This document shows positions 23,651 to 36,628 of a stretch of 64,000 nucleotides of DNA, one piece after another. The stretch is from Bicyclus anynana (lineage: Eukaryota > Arthropoda > Insecta > Lepidoptera > Nymphalidae). Position 1 is the stretch's first letter, and every line of letters starts with the position of its first letter. Location of the stretch: positions 9,952,501 through 10,016,500 of the forward strand of contig NC_069083.1 of the NCBI RefSeq assembly GCF_947172395.1, read 5' to 3'. The notes under the pieces are model-generated. The model saw nothing but the letters and a program-made list of their open reading frames with translations, was not told where the DNA came from and ran no database searches. The position numbers were made by a program, and so were the translations under genes.

Positions 23651-25791
23651 TATTAAAACAAAAGCATACATAGATATTTTAATATCCGTCAGTATATTCT
23701 ATCTGTATTGCGTTGTTGATACGAGTAGCAAACAATTTAGACTCGGTTTTTATACCGTTTCACATAATTACAAAATTATGCCTTATATTGACGAGAATAC
23801 GTGGCGGTGTGTAGTAGGCTAGGGTTGTAAATCTGATTAAAAATAAAAACACCTGATTTGGTAAAATTTTGAGTAAAACATGCTGTTATATTTAGCTTGT
23901 AGTGTATACCGATTTAAACCTACTAACGCAAATAATTGTTTTTTAATTTTATTAATTTTTGAAATATAAATTACTTTACTCGAAAAAACTATGTGAAATT
24001 TAATTAAACGACACAGACTATAAGATCCTGTAGAAATATACTTATATAAAAAAATATGTTTTAATTATATTGTATAATATTTTTTTACAAGTTACGCAGC
24101 AGTATGTGAAGTAACGTTAAATAAGACTATATTAAAACTTCTATCTTATATATGAATATAAAAATAAATTGTTCATTAGACTCGTTAAAATTCAGTAACG
24201 GCCGATTAGAATGTTTGTTTTTTTTTTGTTGGCTCACAGGGGTGGTGTAAGAAAAGCGTTATGTCTAAAGCGACATTGAAAAAATCAACAAAACTATAAC
24301 TAAATTAGTTATAAATTAGTTAGGTATTGGAATTACCAATTCGATTTTAAAGGTCCAAATCCAACGGAAACAGGTTAGCCAGTTTAAGTTACTTGAACAT
24401 TTGTGAACTGCGAACAATTTTTTACTTCTTCTTGTATCTTGTAAGTAGCTTGGTTTAAATTGTATGCATAATAAACTACGCAAGGGACAACCCTACGTCG
24501 CCGCGCCCACTCACAAGCGGCTAATAAGAAAATCAGAGAAGCGCATTTGCCTGAGATGGATTGTCATAGATAATGTGTCATGTTATTTTTTAAGTAGGCA
24601 AATACATTATAGTTACAGTCTCGAAAAGTATGTAATAGATATATTTGACTTAATTCTTATGAGCTCACATAATGATATCTTGTAAATATTTATATTAAAT
24701 TGTATACTATGAAAACCTATACACACATTATTCAAATAAGAAAATATTATCGGCAAATTTCAATATCGGTATATACGCAGCCAGTGACTGTATGATTGGC
24801 ATAACGAGCACAGATACCGATTTTGGTCAATAATCACCTTAAGTATAGTAACCGAGTACTTTCGCGTACCGAATGAAATAATAATTGGTGGGTCCGATTT
24901 ATCACATCACTGTTCTCCGAAATGCCTGAACAGTTCTTGTGTAAGCCCTTCACGTCGTGCGCACGAAAATATCTCGAGTCCATGCCGAGTGCACTTAATT
25001 ATAGGTAGAAAAATAAATTCATGGGAAGTTTGCCGGAGAGAATTTTATCTTTGTTATTTTGCCTAACCGTTGGACAGCGCGCAAAAAACAAGACAAATGG
25101 TCGCCTATGCCACCGAACATCCATTCTTCGTTTTGACCCCTTTCTTTACGATAAAAAGGATCTATAATATAACAATGGAAGGGTCAAGCTATCTCGAACA
25201 ATTTCTTCCCACACTGGTCAGTTCTCCCTAGCGGCCAGTAGACATCGGCGGTCATCAAATGTTTTGTTTGATTATATTGTATTCGTTAATAAAAAAACAA
25301 CCCTCTTTAGCTTTAAAAATCTTTCAAAGACAGTACTTAGATGCCTGACACCCAGGACACCCCTTTCAATTGAACAAACGGCCGCCATTCAAACGATGCA
25401 AGCTTTGTGAGAGCATTCCCTACAGGTGTGACTAGCGCAGTATTGTTTGGGCAACATTTATTAAATAATATGTGAAGGCAAATTACATTTAATATTTTAA
25501 CCCATGCCTTATTATAACTATTTTCTTATTTTTAGTACAAAAAAATATTTTAAATTCTAAATTCACTAAATGGCTAATCACAAAATTACATAAAGCAATA
25601 CACAATTACACAGTAATGGTTAATAAATATAAACCTATACGGCCTATTTAACGGTCATATTCAGTACAGGGATATGCCTCTATACATAAAGGAGAGTCGA
25701 CATAGAGCTCAGAGCTTCCACCCAGCTCCAATGCAGATAGATGGGCTTTGAGTGATGAAATTTGGTGAAATCAATTCAAAGGTATAAAATC
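23651..25791. other. Non-coding sequence
   Basis: No repeat family stands out. A GC-richer pocket near 24480-24560 lies in a 73-codon plus frame (24464-24685), and 24830-25260 is mixed in composition. Neither shows a domain or convincing splice sites. Confidence 0.35.
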
Positions 25792-25905
25792 GAAAAGTCG
25801 TTCTAGATATATTAGTTGTGAGTGTCATAGGCTATATTTTATCCCCGTATTCCCACAGTGACGGTCAACTACGCGGGTGAAACCGCGGTAACAGCTTTTA
25901 CTTCA
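25792..25905 (-). repeat. Rep-A fragment
   Basis: It reads 'gttgtgagtgtcataggcta', 'tattttatccccgtattccc', 'actacgcgggtgaaaccgcg', which is the reverse complement of the Rep-A head. The distal half of the element is missing or unrecognisable. Confidence 0.65.
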
Positions 25906-28514
25906 ATATAAAAGCTAATGTTTATGTAGAAAGCCTGAAATTAATCTTAAATGAGACTCAAGGAACAGGAACTTTATACGCTTGCACAATTGAAAAAACT
26001 TATACATTTATTTGTGTATGCTTATTATGGCTTTGTCATTTTATATGAAAACTGAGGTAATAAAACCTATACCTTATTGTAGTAGATAATATGTTTACAT
26101 CAAGTAGCAACAAAATAACTATATCTGGATTGACGTATACTCGTACGTAGTACAGTAAATACTCCTTTATTAAAGTGTGTCTCATTTGTATTGGCCATAT
26201 CTTCAGAATATTTGATATTATAAGTTTTCAAGCGATTTCAAAAAGGTCCAATTTGGTTATTTCGCTTTTCTTTAACTTTTTCAGAGAGGTATTTTTTAAT
26301 TACTGGTGTTTTTTTTATTTATCACCAATTGATGATGAGGTATGAAGAAATCGCAATGTAAGACAGGAAATACAAATGAACCTAGCCATGACTGTTTTGG
26401 GTTAATAGGATGGTCGTGATATGCATTCTGCCTTTAAGTACTGTTTAATCTTACAGTTTTATATGTATCCATATTTAATAAATCGTTAAAAAGCAAAAAA
26501 TAAAAGGAAATTGCACAAAAATACCTACTTCAAAATACACTAAAAAAATATAATTAATTGCGTTATTTAATTATGTAAATTTACTTGCTAAAAGATAATT
26601 CTGAAATTGGTGCCTTTTTAATAATGTAAAATTTTTACGTAATTATTGCCAAAAACATTCAAACGTACCGACTGCTGAGATATTTTTAGGTAATTTAATT
26701 TTTAATGTCTATATAAGGATGAAAAAAAAAATTACACCTTACTATCATACTATACATACAGAATAACCTACGAGAGTATAGGTATGGATACTATAAATAA
26801 GAAATTCATATTTTCTTGAAAACCCTTTGAATATAAACGGAATTTATGTGTCGTTATAGGTTGTTAAAAAATACAGAGTGGCATTTTCATCACTACACCT
26901 TCCACGCTTGTTAAAAACAAGCTGTTGCAAGAAAAACTAAGGGTTTGTACACAGAAATTATAAAACCCAATACTGTGCCATACATTAAATAGGTTAACCA
27001 AGGAACTTGGATTATGGTGACTATGGAACTTGGGAGGTAGCAGGTGAACTTAGTGAACTTTTTAACTGCAAACTTTCAAATTCGCCATGATATAAAATCC
27101 ATGGTTGACTACCGTACCTATGGTATTAAGAGTAGGTAGATACATGCTAATTTTGAGCTTTTGTAAAATGAAGTAGAGTTGCTCATCAGAGGCACTCACT
27201 GTATAAGAACGACACACCAATTTATTGCAGTCTTCTAATGAACAGGACGGCCACATGCTTGAATTCCGACGCGAACCGTTGGTGAAACCTTCCCTTTAGC
27301 GATTCCAATGTGCTAAACACGCAGCAAACGAAGTTTATCGACACCCGGAGAAAGTCGCCGTTATCACAATCACGATAAGCCACTCCCGACTATAAATTTA
27401 TGCGCCCTTTGTTTCTTTTCATCGATTTATCAAAAAAGCCTCTTTGTATCTCCATGACGTTAATCTCTAGTATATGAGCGACGTCACTGTGGGGTCAGCG
27501 CTGGTCACGTCGCATTGTTTACTATAATATTGAAAATATTAATAAAAATAATAAACAATTTATCTATTTCTATGTTGGCATTAAGATACTTAATATTGAT
27601 AGAAATAATACATATTAATAGGATTAAAAATTCGCTAACCGATTTTAATGATTTAACTGCTAACGGTTAAAAATTTACATAGGTATAAACTAAATTATGA
27701 TATTAGTCGAATGATTTATTTGCTTAGAAAGATTTGCAATATTCTTTGAGCTATACACAGACGAGTATGTTTTATATTCAATAAATAAGGCATCGAAATC
27801 TAAATATGACATTCAAGTGTATGCCGCAAACTGATGCACCACTTCGTATATTCTACTCTGATGATATACTACAAGATATACCAAATTGACAATAATGTTA
27901 TACTGTAGCAGTGTCTCGCTAGTTTAATACGCAGAGTAGTATAAAAACCTGCGATGTATGTGCCGCAAATTGCTTATTTCGTTCACAGGCCTCGGGCGGA
28001 TCAATTTGACCCTTATCGAGAAAATAACCAACGAAAGCGTACTCCTATTACGTCCACCGAGAAAAAATTAATTGTTCGTGATTATGGATTGCGGATAATT
28101 GATTGTTGGAGGGAATGGGATGTGTCTCTACTGTCTTGATTGGCTGCGAAATTACATCATATGCCTACTTATAAAGGAGCTTTGATATAAAATTAGTATC
28201 AAGCTTCCCTGCATAATGCCGCTCGCAATCAAATGTTTAGTAAAACTTACCTTACATAGAAACTTGTTGATTATTATGTAAACGGTATACAAAGAGCTAT
28301 TTTACTATAATGTAGCGTAATTCTATGATTTATTATAACTTCTGGTAAACATTTCATAGTTCGCATGATCTTATCTGATAATAATTACCTACGCACTGCA
28401 AATACCTTGTACGCCTCTCGTCTACATTCATTGCATTCAAGCAATACAATAGCTTAATAAAGGCATTTTTTATAACGATATGATATAGTTTTATAATGTA
28501 TTTAAAAAAATAAC
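25906..28514. other. Non-coding sequence
   Basis: Nothing recognisable. About 27260-27500 and 27950-28140 are of mixed composition and may hold regulatory sequence. The 61-codon plus frame at 27954-28139 shows no domain. Confidence 0.35.
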
Positions 28515-28730
28515 AGTTAGCCTATCCGATTACGAAGTTCTGAGTTCGGGTGCTGGGTTGTGTAATGAAATACTGCGCTATTACATCCACGTGCCTCGGA
28601 GAGCACGTTAAGCCGTCGGCCCGGGTCATTATCATTAACATTGATTTGGTTTTAAAGAAGTAAACCCTAAAAATTGCGTGCAGTTCATAGATGCAATAAT
28701 GCACTGCCTACCCTGGAGACTTCCTGAGAA
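28515..28730 (+). repeat. SINE copy (family D), partial
   Basis: It shares 'cgtgcctcggagagcacgtt' and 'aagccgtcggcccgggtcat' with the copy at 60975-61312. The left part, 'ttctgagttcgggtg', looks like the remains of a tRNA-like B box. The right part, 'aatgcactgcctaccctgga', is also typical of this SINE family. The minus frame of 60 codons over it is a shadow. Confidence 0.6.
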
Positions 28731-28833
28731 TCTTCCTGTCAGTAAAATTTGTATCTCTAGTGCATACACTACTTAAAAAGCCTTTTTAGTTGACCTTTAA
28801 AAAGTTTATACTGCACCCTAAGCCTACTTGCCC

Positions 28834-28894
28834 GCCTCTGTTCTTATAGGACCCTGTTCTTATAGTATGGACCCAGTCTTATAAGGACAGAGGC
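28834..28894. repeat. Inverted repeat, 15-bp arms
   Basis: GCCTCTGTTCTTATA (28834-28848) pairs with TATAAGGACAGAGGC (28880-28894) with one mismatch across a 31-base loop. The loop itself contains a further copy of CTGTTCTTATAG. It may be a small foldback element or a decayed terminal inverted repeat. Confidence 0.6.
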
Positions 28895-30879
28895 CTAACC
28901 CTGTAGCAGGTCGTTTAAATAGTTAATAGACTGTTAATAAAAAAAATACCTTCCATTCCCGTAAATCCTTTTCCTGTATAAATATGAGGATAAAGTTAAA
29001 AAATGAGCTTGATAATCTTGAAAATTAAGCTTCATATTAGATTTAAAAATCAACCTTGGTGTAGTTTTGAAAATTTTGCTACGTTACTTTATGTACCGTG
29101 ACAAATTTATTTTCTCATCAATAATAACGCAAATTTCAGATTTTACACAAAATATATTATATTCAGGTTTATTGTACTTAAATAGTAAAATAAACAGTTT
29201 TAAAAGTGTAAATATAGTTACATATTAATGCTTCTACACTAGTACCAACAACCTATAGCCACACCCAATGGCAACATAATATTATTTTTATATACAGCCT
29301 CTCGTTCAGAGCATGCCGCAGTAAATCATGTCATTTGACAAGCATTGATAAATTGACCCGATGCACCTAGCGAAAATGACACCACGTTTATTTGTAGCAT
29401 GAGCTTGTGCGTGCGACCACACTACAGACAAGTCGCTAGACAAAACGTTATCATGAACAATTTCTAATATATTTCTAATAAGTATAATATTTTATATTTT
29501 ATAAAAACAGCTGTTTTGATTTCAAATATTGTATTAAAAATAGTCTGTTTATTTCTGTTGTTCCCTGAGAACACAATTTTATAACCTAAACTATCAATCT
29601 TATAATTGCAGTGTATTTTTTTTATAAAATTATATAACGATTTTCGAGATTATAATAAAAGTATCTACAACATAACAAGAGTTATACGTAAATGAACATG
29701 GAATAATTAAAGAACATCGTTCATTGAGCAGAATATAAGATGCATTATTTTAAATTTAAAAGTATATCAAAAACTTGTTCGAATTGGAAAAAATTCTATA
29801 CTCGCATTGGCTAAGTAGCAGGTTTCGGTTAAATATACACAGATATTGAAAGTGGTGATGTTAGATCGCCGAAGATGGCAAGACTATTATTAATTTAGAC
29901 ATTTTTATCTTCCAATTTTCATGTTTTACTTTTTACAGTTTTTAATTAAACTCAATTCCTAAAACTTACAAATGTTGTTGGGACACGGACTTTAAATTTA
30001 AAGCAATGCGACAGAATAAAGGTAAAAGAACTTAAAGGTCGCGAGGTAGTTTGCTCTAGTCCTACGGAACTCTGTAGTGGTGCAGGTATTTCTAGTTGTT
30101 TAAAACAAAATATCTGATCCTTAACTCGACTACTTTCACAATTTAAAATTTTTACCTTGCTTTTATATGTGGAAATAAAAAGTTACGACGCCACAACAGA
30201 GGTGTAATATTATGTTCTTATTATACCGGTTGCACTTATAAGGATAGGAATTCTTTGATAACTTGCAATTCGTATGAGCAATAAACGCGATGTGACATAA
30301 AACGGGATTAGTCCGATAGGTAGACTCATTCACTCTACTAAATAATAACAAATTGAACACATTATATTACGAACATATAATCAGTTGTAACATTCCACGT
30401 ACTTATTGCGTATTGCTGCTGTTAGCCATGATGAGATGGATCTCATAAGAAAGCTTTGTGTCTTGTTGGGGCAAATGAAAATATGTTTGGGTATCTTTAT
30501 GTCATCATTAAATTCCTTGTTAGGTTCACTGGCTAGGTATTCGGCTGTGAATCGTTTGGAAATCCCAAGGTATATTCCCATGTTGAGTAAAAAATAATTA
30601 AGTTTTTGATTTTTTCCATGACAGGAACGTAATTATAAACGAGATTGTCGCTATCTTTTTTTAATAATAATTACGTTTCATTTTACGCGAAATGTTTGCG
30701 GAACGATTCTATCAAGATTCTTCTGCACAAAGTCTACTATAGCATTCATCCATATAACGGGACCTATATAGCCAATCAATCACATCCCAAAATCATAGGT
30801 CATGATACATAACCTGTAACTTTGATAGTGGTGCATAAATTTAAAAAAATACATTTAGTTCAATTTCTAAAAATAATTT

Positions 30880-31270
30880 TTGCAAAATGACCTCAACGTG
30901 AACCTTATCCAGGACGACGAAGCAAACGTACTGGCGGTCGATCGTCAAGGTCAACGTTTCTGCTTATAGTTTGCGATATTCTCAGTGATCATAAACTTTA
31001 ATTGCTCGCTACCTATTAGTATGGTGAATATCTAAGTAGCTCCCTAACGGACAGCGCTGACTTCTAGCGCGCGTTTACGACAAAGTAATCGAAGTTGAAT
31101 TAATAATTGCGTACGTCGCATGAATTTAAAAATACATGGCATTTAAATGCCAGCTCGGTCGCCATTTTAGATCGACGCGAGAGAGAGAGACTATCACCTT
31201 GAACACGACTTAAATCTGACAACCTCGAATGTCACTCTCGTTTGAACCAATTAAAGTTAATATGTATAGC
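30880..31270. promoter_or_regulatory. Candidate regulatory island with an FTZ-F1-type site
   Basis: GTCAAGGTCAAC (about 30944-30955) contains a perfect YCAAGGYCR monomer site as bound by FTZ-F1/HR39-class nuclear receptors. A related half-site, TGACCTCAACG, is near 30888, and CACCTTGAAC lies near 31196. A GAGAGAGAGAGA tract at 31179-31191 could recruit GAGA factor. The region is not repetitive. FTZ-F1 timing of epidermal genes would fit a grh intron, but this is inference. Confidence 0.25.
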
Positions 31271-31529
31271 TAAGTTTTGTGACAATATTAAGGCTGTTAT
31301 TTCACCTTAGACGAATTTGAGTAGCAAGCATCGATGTATCTTTACGTAGCAGGCAATGCATTACGAATTTCCATTGACATCGTTTAATTTTCTTAAGGTC
31401 AGTATAAGCTAATCATTTCGTTAACTAGTCATACATAGAAACTCTGTGTTTTTACTTTATGGACTAATATAAATAAACGTACGTTTTGATTTTTGGTAAA
31501 TTTAATTCCATTAATAGCCAACGAATGTA

Positions 31530-31625
31530 TGTAATATAAGATAGGGTAGGAGTAGGTTAGGGTGGGGTAGGGATAGGAAAGTAATGCACGTAAGTTAAAG
31601 CGAAGCCTTACCGGGTCCGCTAGTG
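31530..31625. repeat. G-rich low-complexity tract at a repeat end
   Basis: A run of TAGGG/GGTAG-like units (31540-31580) is followed by 'aagcgaagccttaccgggtc' and 'cgctagt'. The latter is a familiar tail of a dispersed lepidopteran repeat, so the tract is best read as the internal satellite of that repeat. Confidence 0.5.
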
Positions 31626-32451
31626 TACTTATAATAAAGAATAAGTAGAAAAAAAATATTAAATCAAAGGCAAATCGGTATCTATACTTCTTAAAAGATA
31701 AAGAAGGATTTTATTGTTAAGCTTTAAATATGATGATTTATATAAACCAAGTAACAGACCAACATAACTACAATTATAACCCTCAGATGAAAGACGTAAT
31801 TTTTGGTGGAACTCTAAAAAAGAGAAAACGCTTTGTTAGGTGATAAAGAGTGTCAATACAGTTACTGGCATACATTGCGCACACGATTCAAAAGATAAGT
31901 TTTCACAACACCTTAACAAGAAAAAAATGTGTGACGCTATAGCAGCGCAATGGCTCATTCATTTAAAGATAGTTATCATTTCTTTCCTAGTACCGCTAAA
32001 TTACATTTCTAGTAGCTGTGTAACACGTTTACGAGGTAGTTTGAAGATGGCATGGCATATCCGTAATGGCTATCACAGGATTATATGGACAGATGCCAGA
32101 GCGATATAAACATATTCTTTACTACGTAACTCGTATCCGTAAACACTGCGCTCGGGGTCAAAATATATTGTCCGTTTGCTCCAAAACTATATTTTTACAT
32201 CATTTCAGTGTAGTACACATGTAGGTAAAAAGTTATCTTTAGTGCACAATCTGCGATAAATGTGCTATTCTTTTTAAATCATACATATACATATACATAC
32301 AAGATTTTTAAGACTGCTTCTGCTATATTTATTGTATTTTCTTAGTGCACACGCCACACCTGACATCCGATACAACAAAAAATCTTCAATCAACTTCATT
32401 TCGATCTGTTTCTAGAGAATCGTAGGCAATTAGTAACGTTCGTTTATAGGT

Positions 32452-32669
32452 ATGTATAAATTTATTAATTTTCATCCGCGTAATTCTTGTTCTTGTGTGA
32501 ATATGAGAATAAAGTTACTCGCTGATAATGTAGCGTTCCGGTACGATGGTGTGGATTTGCATCCTTCTCTTAACAAGTTAACCCGCTTCTATATTAGACT
32601 GCATCACTTACCATCAGGTAAGACAGTAGTTAAGGGCTAACTTGTAAAGAATAAAAATAAAAAATAAGA
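32452..32669 (+). repeat. Rep-A head fragment joined to a 5'-truncated SINE (family A)
   Basis: Bases 32465-32515 ('catccgcgtaattcttgttc') resemble a reversed, decayed Rep-A head. From about 32530 the family-A SINE follows in plus orientation: 'tagcgttccggtacgatggt', 'gtggatttgcatccttctct', 'aacaagttaacccgcttct', 'ttaccatcaggtaagacag', 'gggctaacttgtaaagaata', then an A-rich tail to 32669. The tRNA head is absent. The 62-codon plus frame here is only the repeat read through. Confidence 0.65.
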
Positions 32670-33423
32670 AATTGGTTCCACTAGTGAAACAATTTTTATA
32701 ATTAGTCCAGTAATTTTATGAGCCTAATATTTACAGCCAAAAAATCTTTCCTCTTTAAAATATTAATGTAGATAGTAGACATCTACCCATTTTGTAATAA
32801 ATTGTATGACGCAAAGTTGTGATGTCCAAGATGAAAATCTAAGTGCTTACTATGCCGCACTGGTTTGTAAAGTTGTCGCTGAATATAATTTTCACTGTAG
32901 GTAAATATCACGGATTTTTGTTAAATATTCTACTGTATATACATATACTGTGTGTATATATGTAGGTTCAGGTATATTGCAAAATCAGTTTGTTAGTACC
33001 TCCTTCAAAATCAATAAACCGAACAGAAGCCACTAAGTTAGATTTTTATTATATACTCATATGTATTTCTATACTCAATGTCAGCTCATAACATACAGTA
33101 AACTATAAAATTGCTATTTTACTTTTACTACTTGTTAGAACCCAGCATTTGCATTTTCCATTTCAAAATCGTAAATTATTTCCAATGTTTGACATTTAAT
33201 TGTCATTTTTATATCAATGATGACTGCTCGTTGTAATTTTTAATTAACGAAATAAAATAGTTATAGGATATAACTATTAGAGGATAATAAAATTCAAAAT
33301 AGTAAGATAAAGATACATCTTGGAAATGGGAGCAATTAATTCTTGGTTTCAGTGTATCTACATAGCACTCACTTCCCGCCGTCTGTTCGTTTGAACCCGT
33401 AAGTACAGGCGTACATTATGTTT
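32670..33423. other. Non-coding sequence, nothing recognised
   Basis: AT-rich with a short ATATAC tract near 32935-32960. No gene is supported. Confidence 0.4.
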
Positions 33424-33480
33424 ATATCTTTTAAACTATTTTTTTAAGCTATTCTTAAATAAAAATAGTTTAAAAGATAT
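33424..33480. repeat. Perfect 20-bp stem hairpin
   Basis: ATATCTTTTAAACTATTTTT (33424-33443) is followed after 17 bases by its exact reverse complement (33461-33480). The arms are A/T-rich. The length would suit a short hairpin RNA or the ends of a tiny inverted-repeat element; neither can be confirmed. Confidence 0.7.
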
Positions 33481-33484
33481 CTAT

Positions 33485-33630
33485 CACGCGTTTTCCGGGA
33501 TACAAAGTAGCGTATATGTTGCTCAATAATTTCCTCGATCTTCCAATGAAATTTTCATTGAAATTGGTCCACCCGTTCCAATTAGCCCAAACAAACAGAC
33601 AGTCGGACAGACGAAATTTTTTAAAAAAGC
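33485..33630 (+). repeat. Dispersed repeat, 'aacaaacagacagtcggacag' tail
   Basis: It includes 'cacgcgttttccgggataca', 'aattggtccacccgttccaa' and 'aaacaaacagacagtcggac', the pattern of a lepidopteran LINE tail. The end 'ttataatattag' is not preserved. Confidence 0.5.
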
Positions 33631-34039
33631 TCGATTGTGTAGTTGCTCGATTGTGATTAGTACCTATCGTGTCAATTGTTAAATTTTATGAGAAAGAGAG
33701 AGAGATCCGTGAGAAAACACAGTTGTTTTGAAACCACAGACAGACCCTTCAATTTTATTTATATGTATTGATTAAAATGCGATTTTCATCATATCAGTCA
33801 CATAAATATATCCAAGTGATCCAAGAGTTTTATTTAAAAAAAAAATTGTTTAGTGTTGAAAAATTATTTTGATTGTTTAAGATGTCCAAAAAAATCAAGC
33901 TTTTATCAAAAATAGTGTTTTATTATTTTAAAGTAACAAAACAATGTATTAATATAAATAATATTAAATTATAATTATAACCTCCACCTTTTTTAAGTCA
34001 GTTATAAAGGAAAACTTTGATTTTTTGCATTGAACAGTA
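33631..34039. other. Non-coding sequence, nothing recognised
   Basis: AT-rich sequence between two repeats. A short GA run lies near 33690-33705. Confidence 0.4.
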
Positions 34040-34172
34040 CTGGACCGATTTGAGTAATTCTTATACTAATAGAAAGCTACATTATCAGGGAGTAACATAA
34101 GCTATATCTTATCCCGGTATTTCCACGGGAGTTCCAACTAAGTAGGTGAAACCGTAATTTTCTGCTAGTTTA
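34040..34172 (-). repeat. Rep-A-like fragment
   Basis: It reads 'gagtaattcttatactaata', 'agctacattatcagggagta', 'ataagctatatcttatcccg', 'tttccacgggagttccaact' and 'gtaggtgaaaccgtaatttt'. This is the reverse complement of the Rep-A variant at 11536-11732, which has 'ggctatctaacactgaaag' in the matching place. Confidence 0.55.
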
Positions 34173-36312
34173 TTACAATGTTCTTTAGTCAAAACTACAA
34201 AAAAGTCAGTTATGGCAATTACGTCTATATTTTAAAAATAAATTAGCAATTTTAAATGACCTTTAACATTTCATGTAATAATAAACAAAATTGCGGCTAT
34301 CAATTAGTTTTTAAAAGCCTATATAATAGAAAAGGCCTGAAGTCAGCAGTTGATATTCATTAGACTAACGTCGTTACCAATAGTTTGCACATAATTTATT
34401 ATTATTAAATACTTTGTAAACTTTATTTGTTGATAATTACAGTAGAGTAATAAACTATTTCGGAATTCGTAATCGATGTCAACAACCTAGCATCTATCGC
34501 AGCAACCAACAGCCGCTCCCTCGATATAGCTATAAAATTTATTGCGGCTCTATTTTAAAGTAAAATTCATTAAAAATGTGACTATCATTAAAAAGTTCGA
34601 CCGTGAGAGAGTGATAAAAAACACAACCCGAGAAAAAAAATGATGAACAACATGTAAAAACTTTAATAATTTTTGCCACCTTTTACTACATACGAATTAG
34701 GGTTTCTGGTTTCTCGACCTTTATTATTTCTCGAGACACGAGAAGCCACGACCAAGATTTCTCGAGTTTCTTGAGTATTGCGAGAATTTTTAATAAAACA
34801 TGAAGTTAGTTTTTAATTATTTTTTTATTGCAAACTAGACTTATGTAAATATATAAATTTAACCAATTTTTTTAATTTTAGTAATCCTATAAATATTGCA
34901 CTAAATTAATATTATTGCACTTAATAATAAATTTGAATAATTTATCCTCACTTTACGTGTAGGGGTACCTACCCTAAAAGTTCATTTTGATATTTTATGT
35001 TACTACTTTATCTGTTTTCGTAATACTCATATTTGTGCTTACAGCTTTCTAGTACTAATAATAATCAACGACATTTTATACTATAGACATGCCTACAAAA
35101 TCACCGCATAAAGTGAGAATTTAGCTACTCCACTGAACGTATAAATACTCATTTTTGTGTTTAATTACATTATGTATTTACAAATATATAGTTTTTAAAG
35201 TTCTTAAACACACAGCTCGATATTGTAGACATTATTTAGGTTTTTGTTGTTTACTATGCGACTTAATGAAATGCGGTCAAGTAGCCGCTTTTGTTCGCCT
35301 TAGTTTTGACGCGCTAGTGCATATCTCTAATATAATATCTTTGCTAATAATAGTGTCTGGGTTAAATCACGGATGAACAAACGGATATGGTGAAACTATA
35401 AAGGTTCCTTGTTGACTACGGAACCGTAAAATGGGGGAAATACGAAAATAACACATATACTTTTATGAACCAATATATAATTATAATCACTTGTTTTAAC
35501 ACACCTACTAATTGAAAAGTTACAAATGGGAATGCCATAAATGTTGGCAAATATTAGTTGTACCTAGGTATTGTTTCGTTTTCCTAGTAGAACTAAGGAA
35601 ATGGAAAGGGGAAAGCTAGCTGAATTAAATTCCAAGATAGACACCATCTTTTGAATCTACACAAATTACAAAAGGCGAAACGGACTCTATAGACAACATC
35701 CAAAACGCCGTGCCATCGATTTCACTTATCACGCTATTTAAGTCCGTATACCTATCAAACTCGCACAAACGCTTTGAAGCATAAAGGAGAGCCGAGGGGA
35801 TATATAGTGACCTCAAACATTAAATCTGCTGCTCACGCTCAAACGGTTCTACATGACGGCCATAATACACAACCCGATGCCTACGTAACTTCTTTGAACT
35901 ATAGACTCACACTATCAATTTTCTCTGTAAACGGTTATGAAATAAACGATAGCTAATTCTAGTGTTCAAGTATAATACTTGAACCTTGTTTTCTTCTTTA
36001 TTTTTTATTTTAATAAAGTACAAAGTTTTATTATAGTAATAATTGACACATATGACCTTTGTGTCAAGTGTGAGTTTATACTTATTCGAACACGTAAAAT
36101 TAAACTTTAATTTAAATAGAAATTCAACAGTGCCATCGATCAACGAATGTTTTCTCTTTTTGTAACTAGATTGGTTTTAATTCAATAAAGATTCAAGTTT
36201 AAAATAAACCTACATTTACGTAACCGAAAAATAAACTGTAGAATCCATACGTTCATAATATTTTTTGTCGGATGTAAAAAATTTAATGGAGTAAATGTGA
36301 CTTTTATTAATT
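34173..36312. other. Non-coding sequence
   Basis: Nothing beyond AT-rich sequence is recognised. About 35600-35960 is more balanced and has frames of 60-63 codons on both strands, with no domain on either. Confidence 0.4.
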
Positions 36313-36628
36313 CTTTACAAGTAAGCCCTTGACTACAATCTCACTAGATGGTAAGTGATTATGCAATCTAAGATGGAAGCGGGCTAACTTGTTAGGAGTA
36401 GGATGAAAATCCACACCCCTTTCGGTTTCTACACGACATTGTACCGGAACGCTAAAACGCTTGGCGGCTCGTCTTTTCTGGTAGGGTGGTAACTAGTCAC
36501 GGCCGAAGCCTTCCACCAGCCAGACCTGGACCAATTAAGAAAAACCTCAATCGGCCCAGCCGGGAATCGAATCTAAGACATCCGTCTTGTAAATTCACAG
36601 CACGCACCACTGCGCCACGGAGACCGTC
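36313..36628 (-). repeat. Near-complete tRNA-derived SINE (family A)
   Basis: Read on the minus strand, the tRNA-like head starts near 36628: GACGGTCTCCGTGGCGCAGT includes an A-box-like GTGGCGCAGTGG. The B box, GATTCGATTCCCGG, is at about 36561-36574. The body continues with GGCTGGTGGAAGGCTTCGGC, then a shared 'gtaccggaacgctaaa' block. The tail at the left edge, in plus-strand form, is 'tttacaagtaagcccttgac'. The same order recurs at 41355-41658 and 57772-58055. I recall this as one of the most abundant SINE types in butterflies, possibly the Metulj group. Confidence 0.8.

Larger units (their letters stand above)
28895..32451. other. Non-coding sequence with a candidate regulatory island
   Basis: No gene is supported. 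About 29290-29450 and 30880-31270 have balanced composition and no repeat signature. The 63-66 codon frames on both strands around 30381-30597 are complementary shadows of each other. A plus frame of 89 codons at 31840-32109 has no domain. Confidence 0.35.

Noticed and set aside
31540..31585. TAGGG-like run resembling the insect telomere repeat TTAGG
   Set aside because: Units are irregular and mixed with GGTAG and GGGGTAGGG. The tract adjoins a dispersed-repeat end, so it is a microsatellite rather than an interstitial telomere.
36561..36628. Possible tRNA gene (A box and B box)
   Set aside because: The cloverleaf is not complete and the sequence is the head of a SINE present in several copies.
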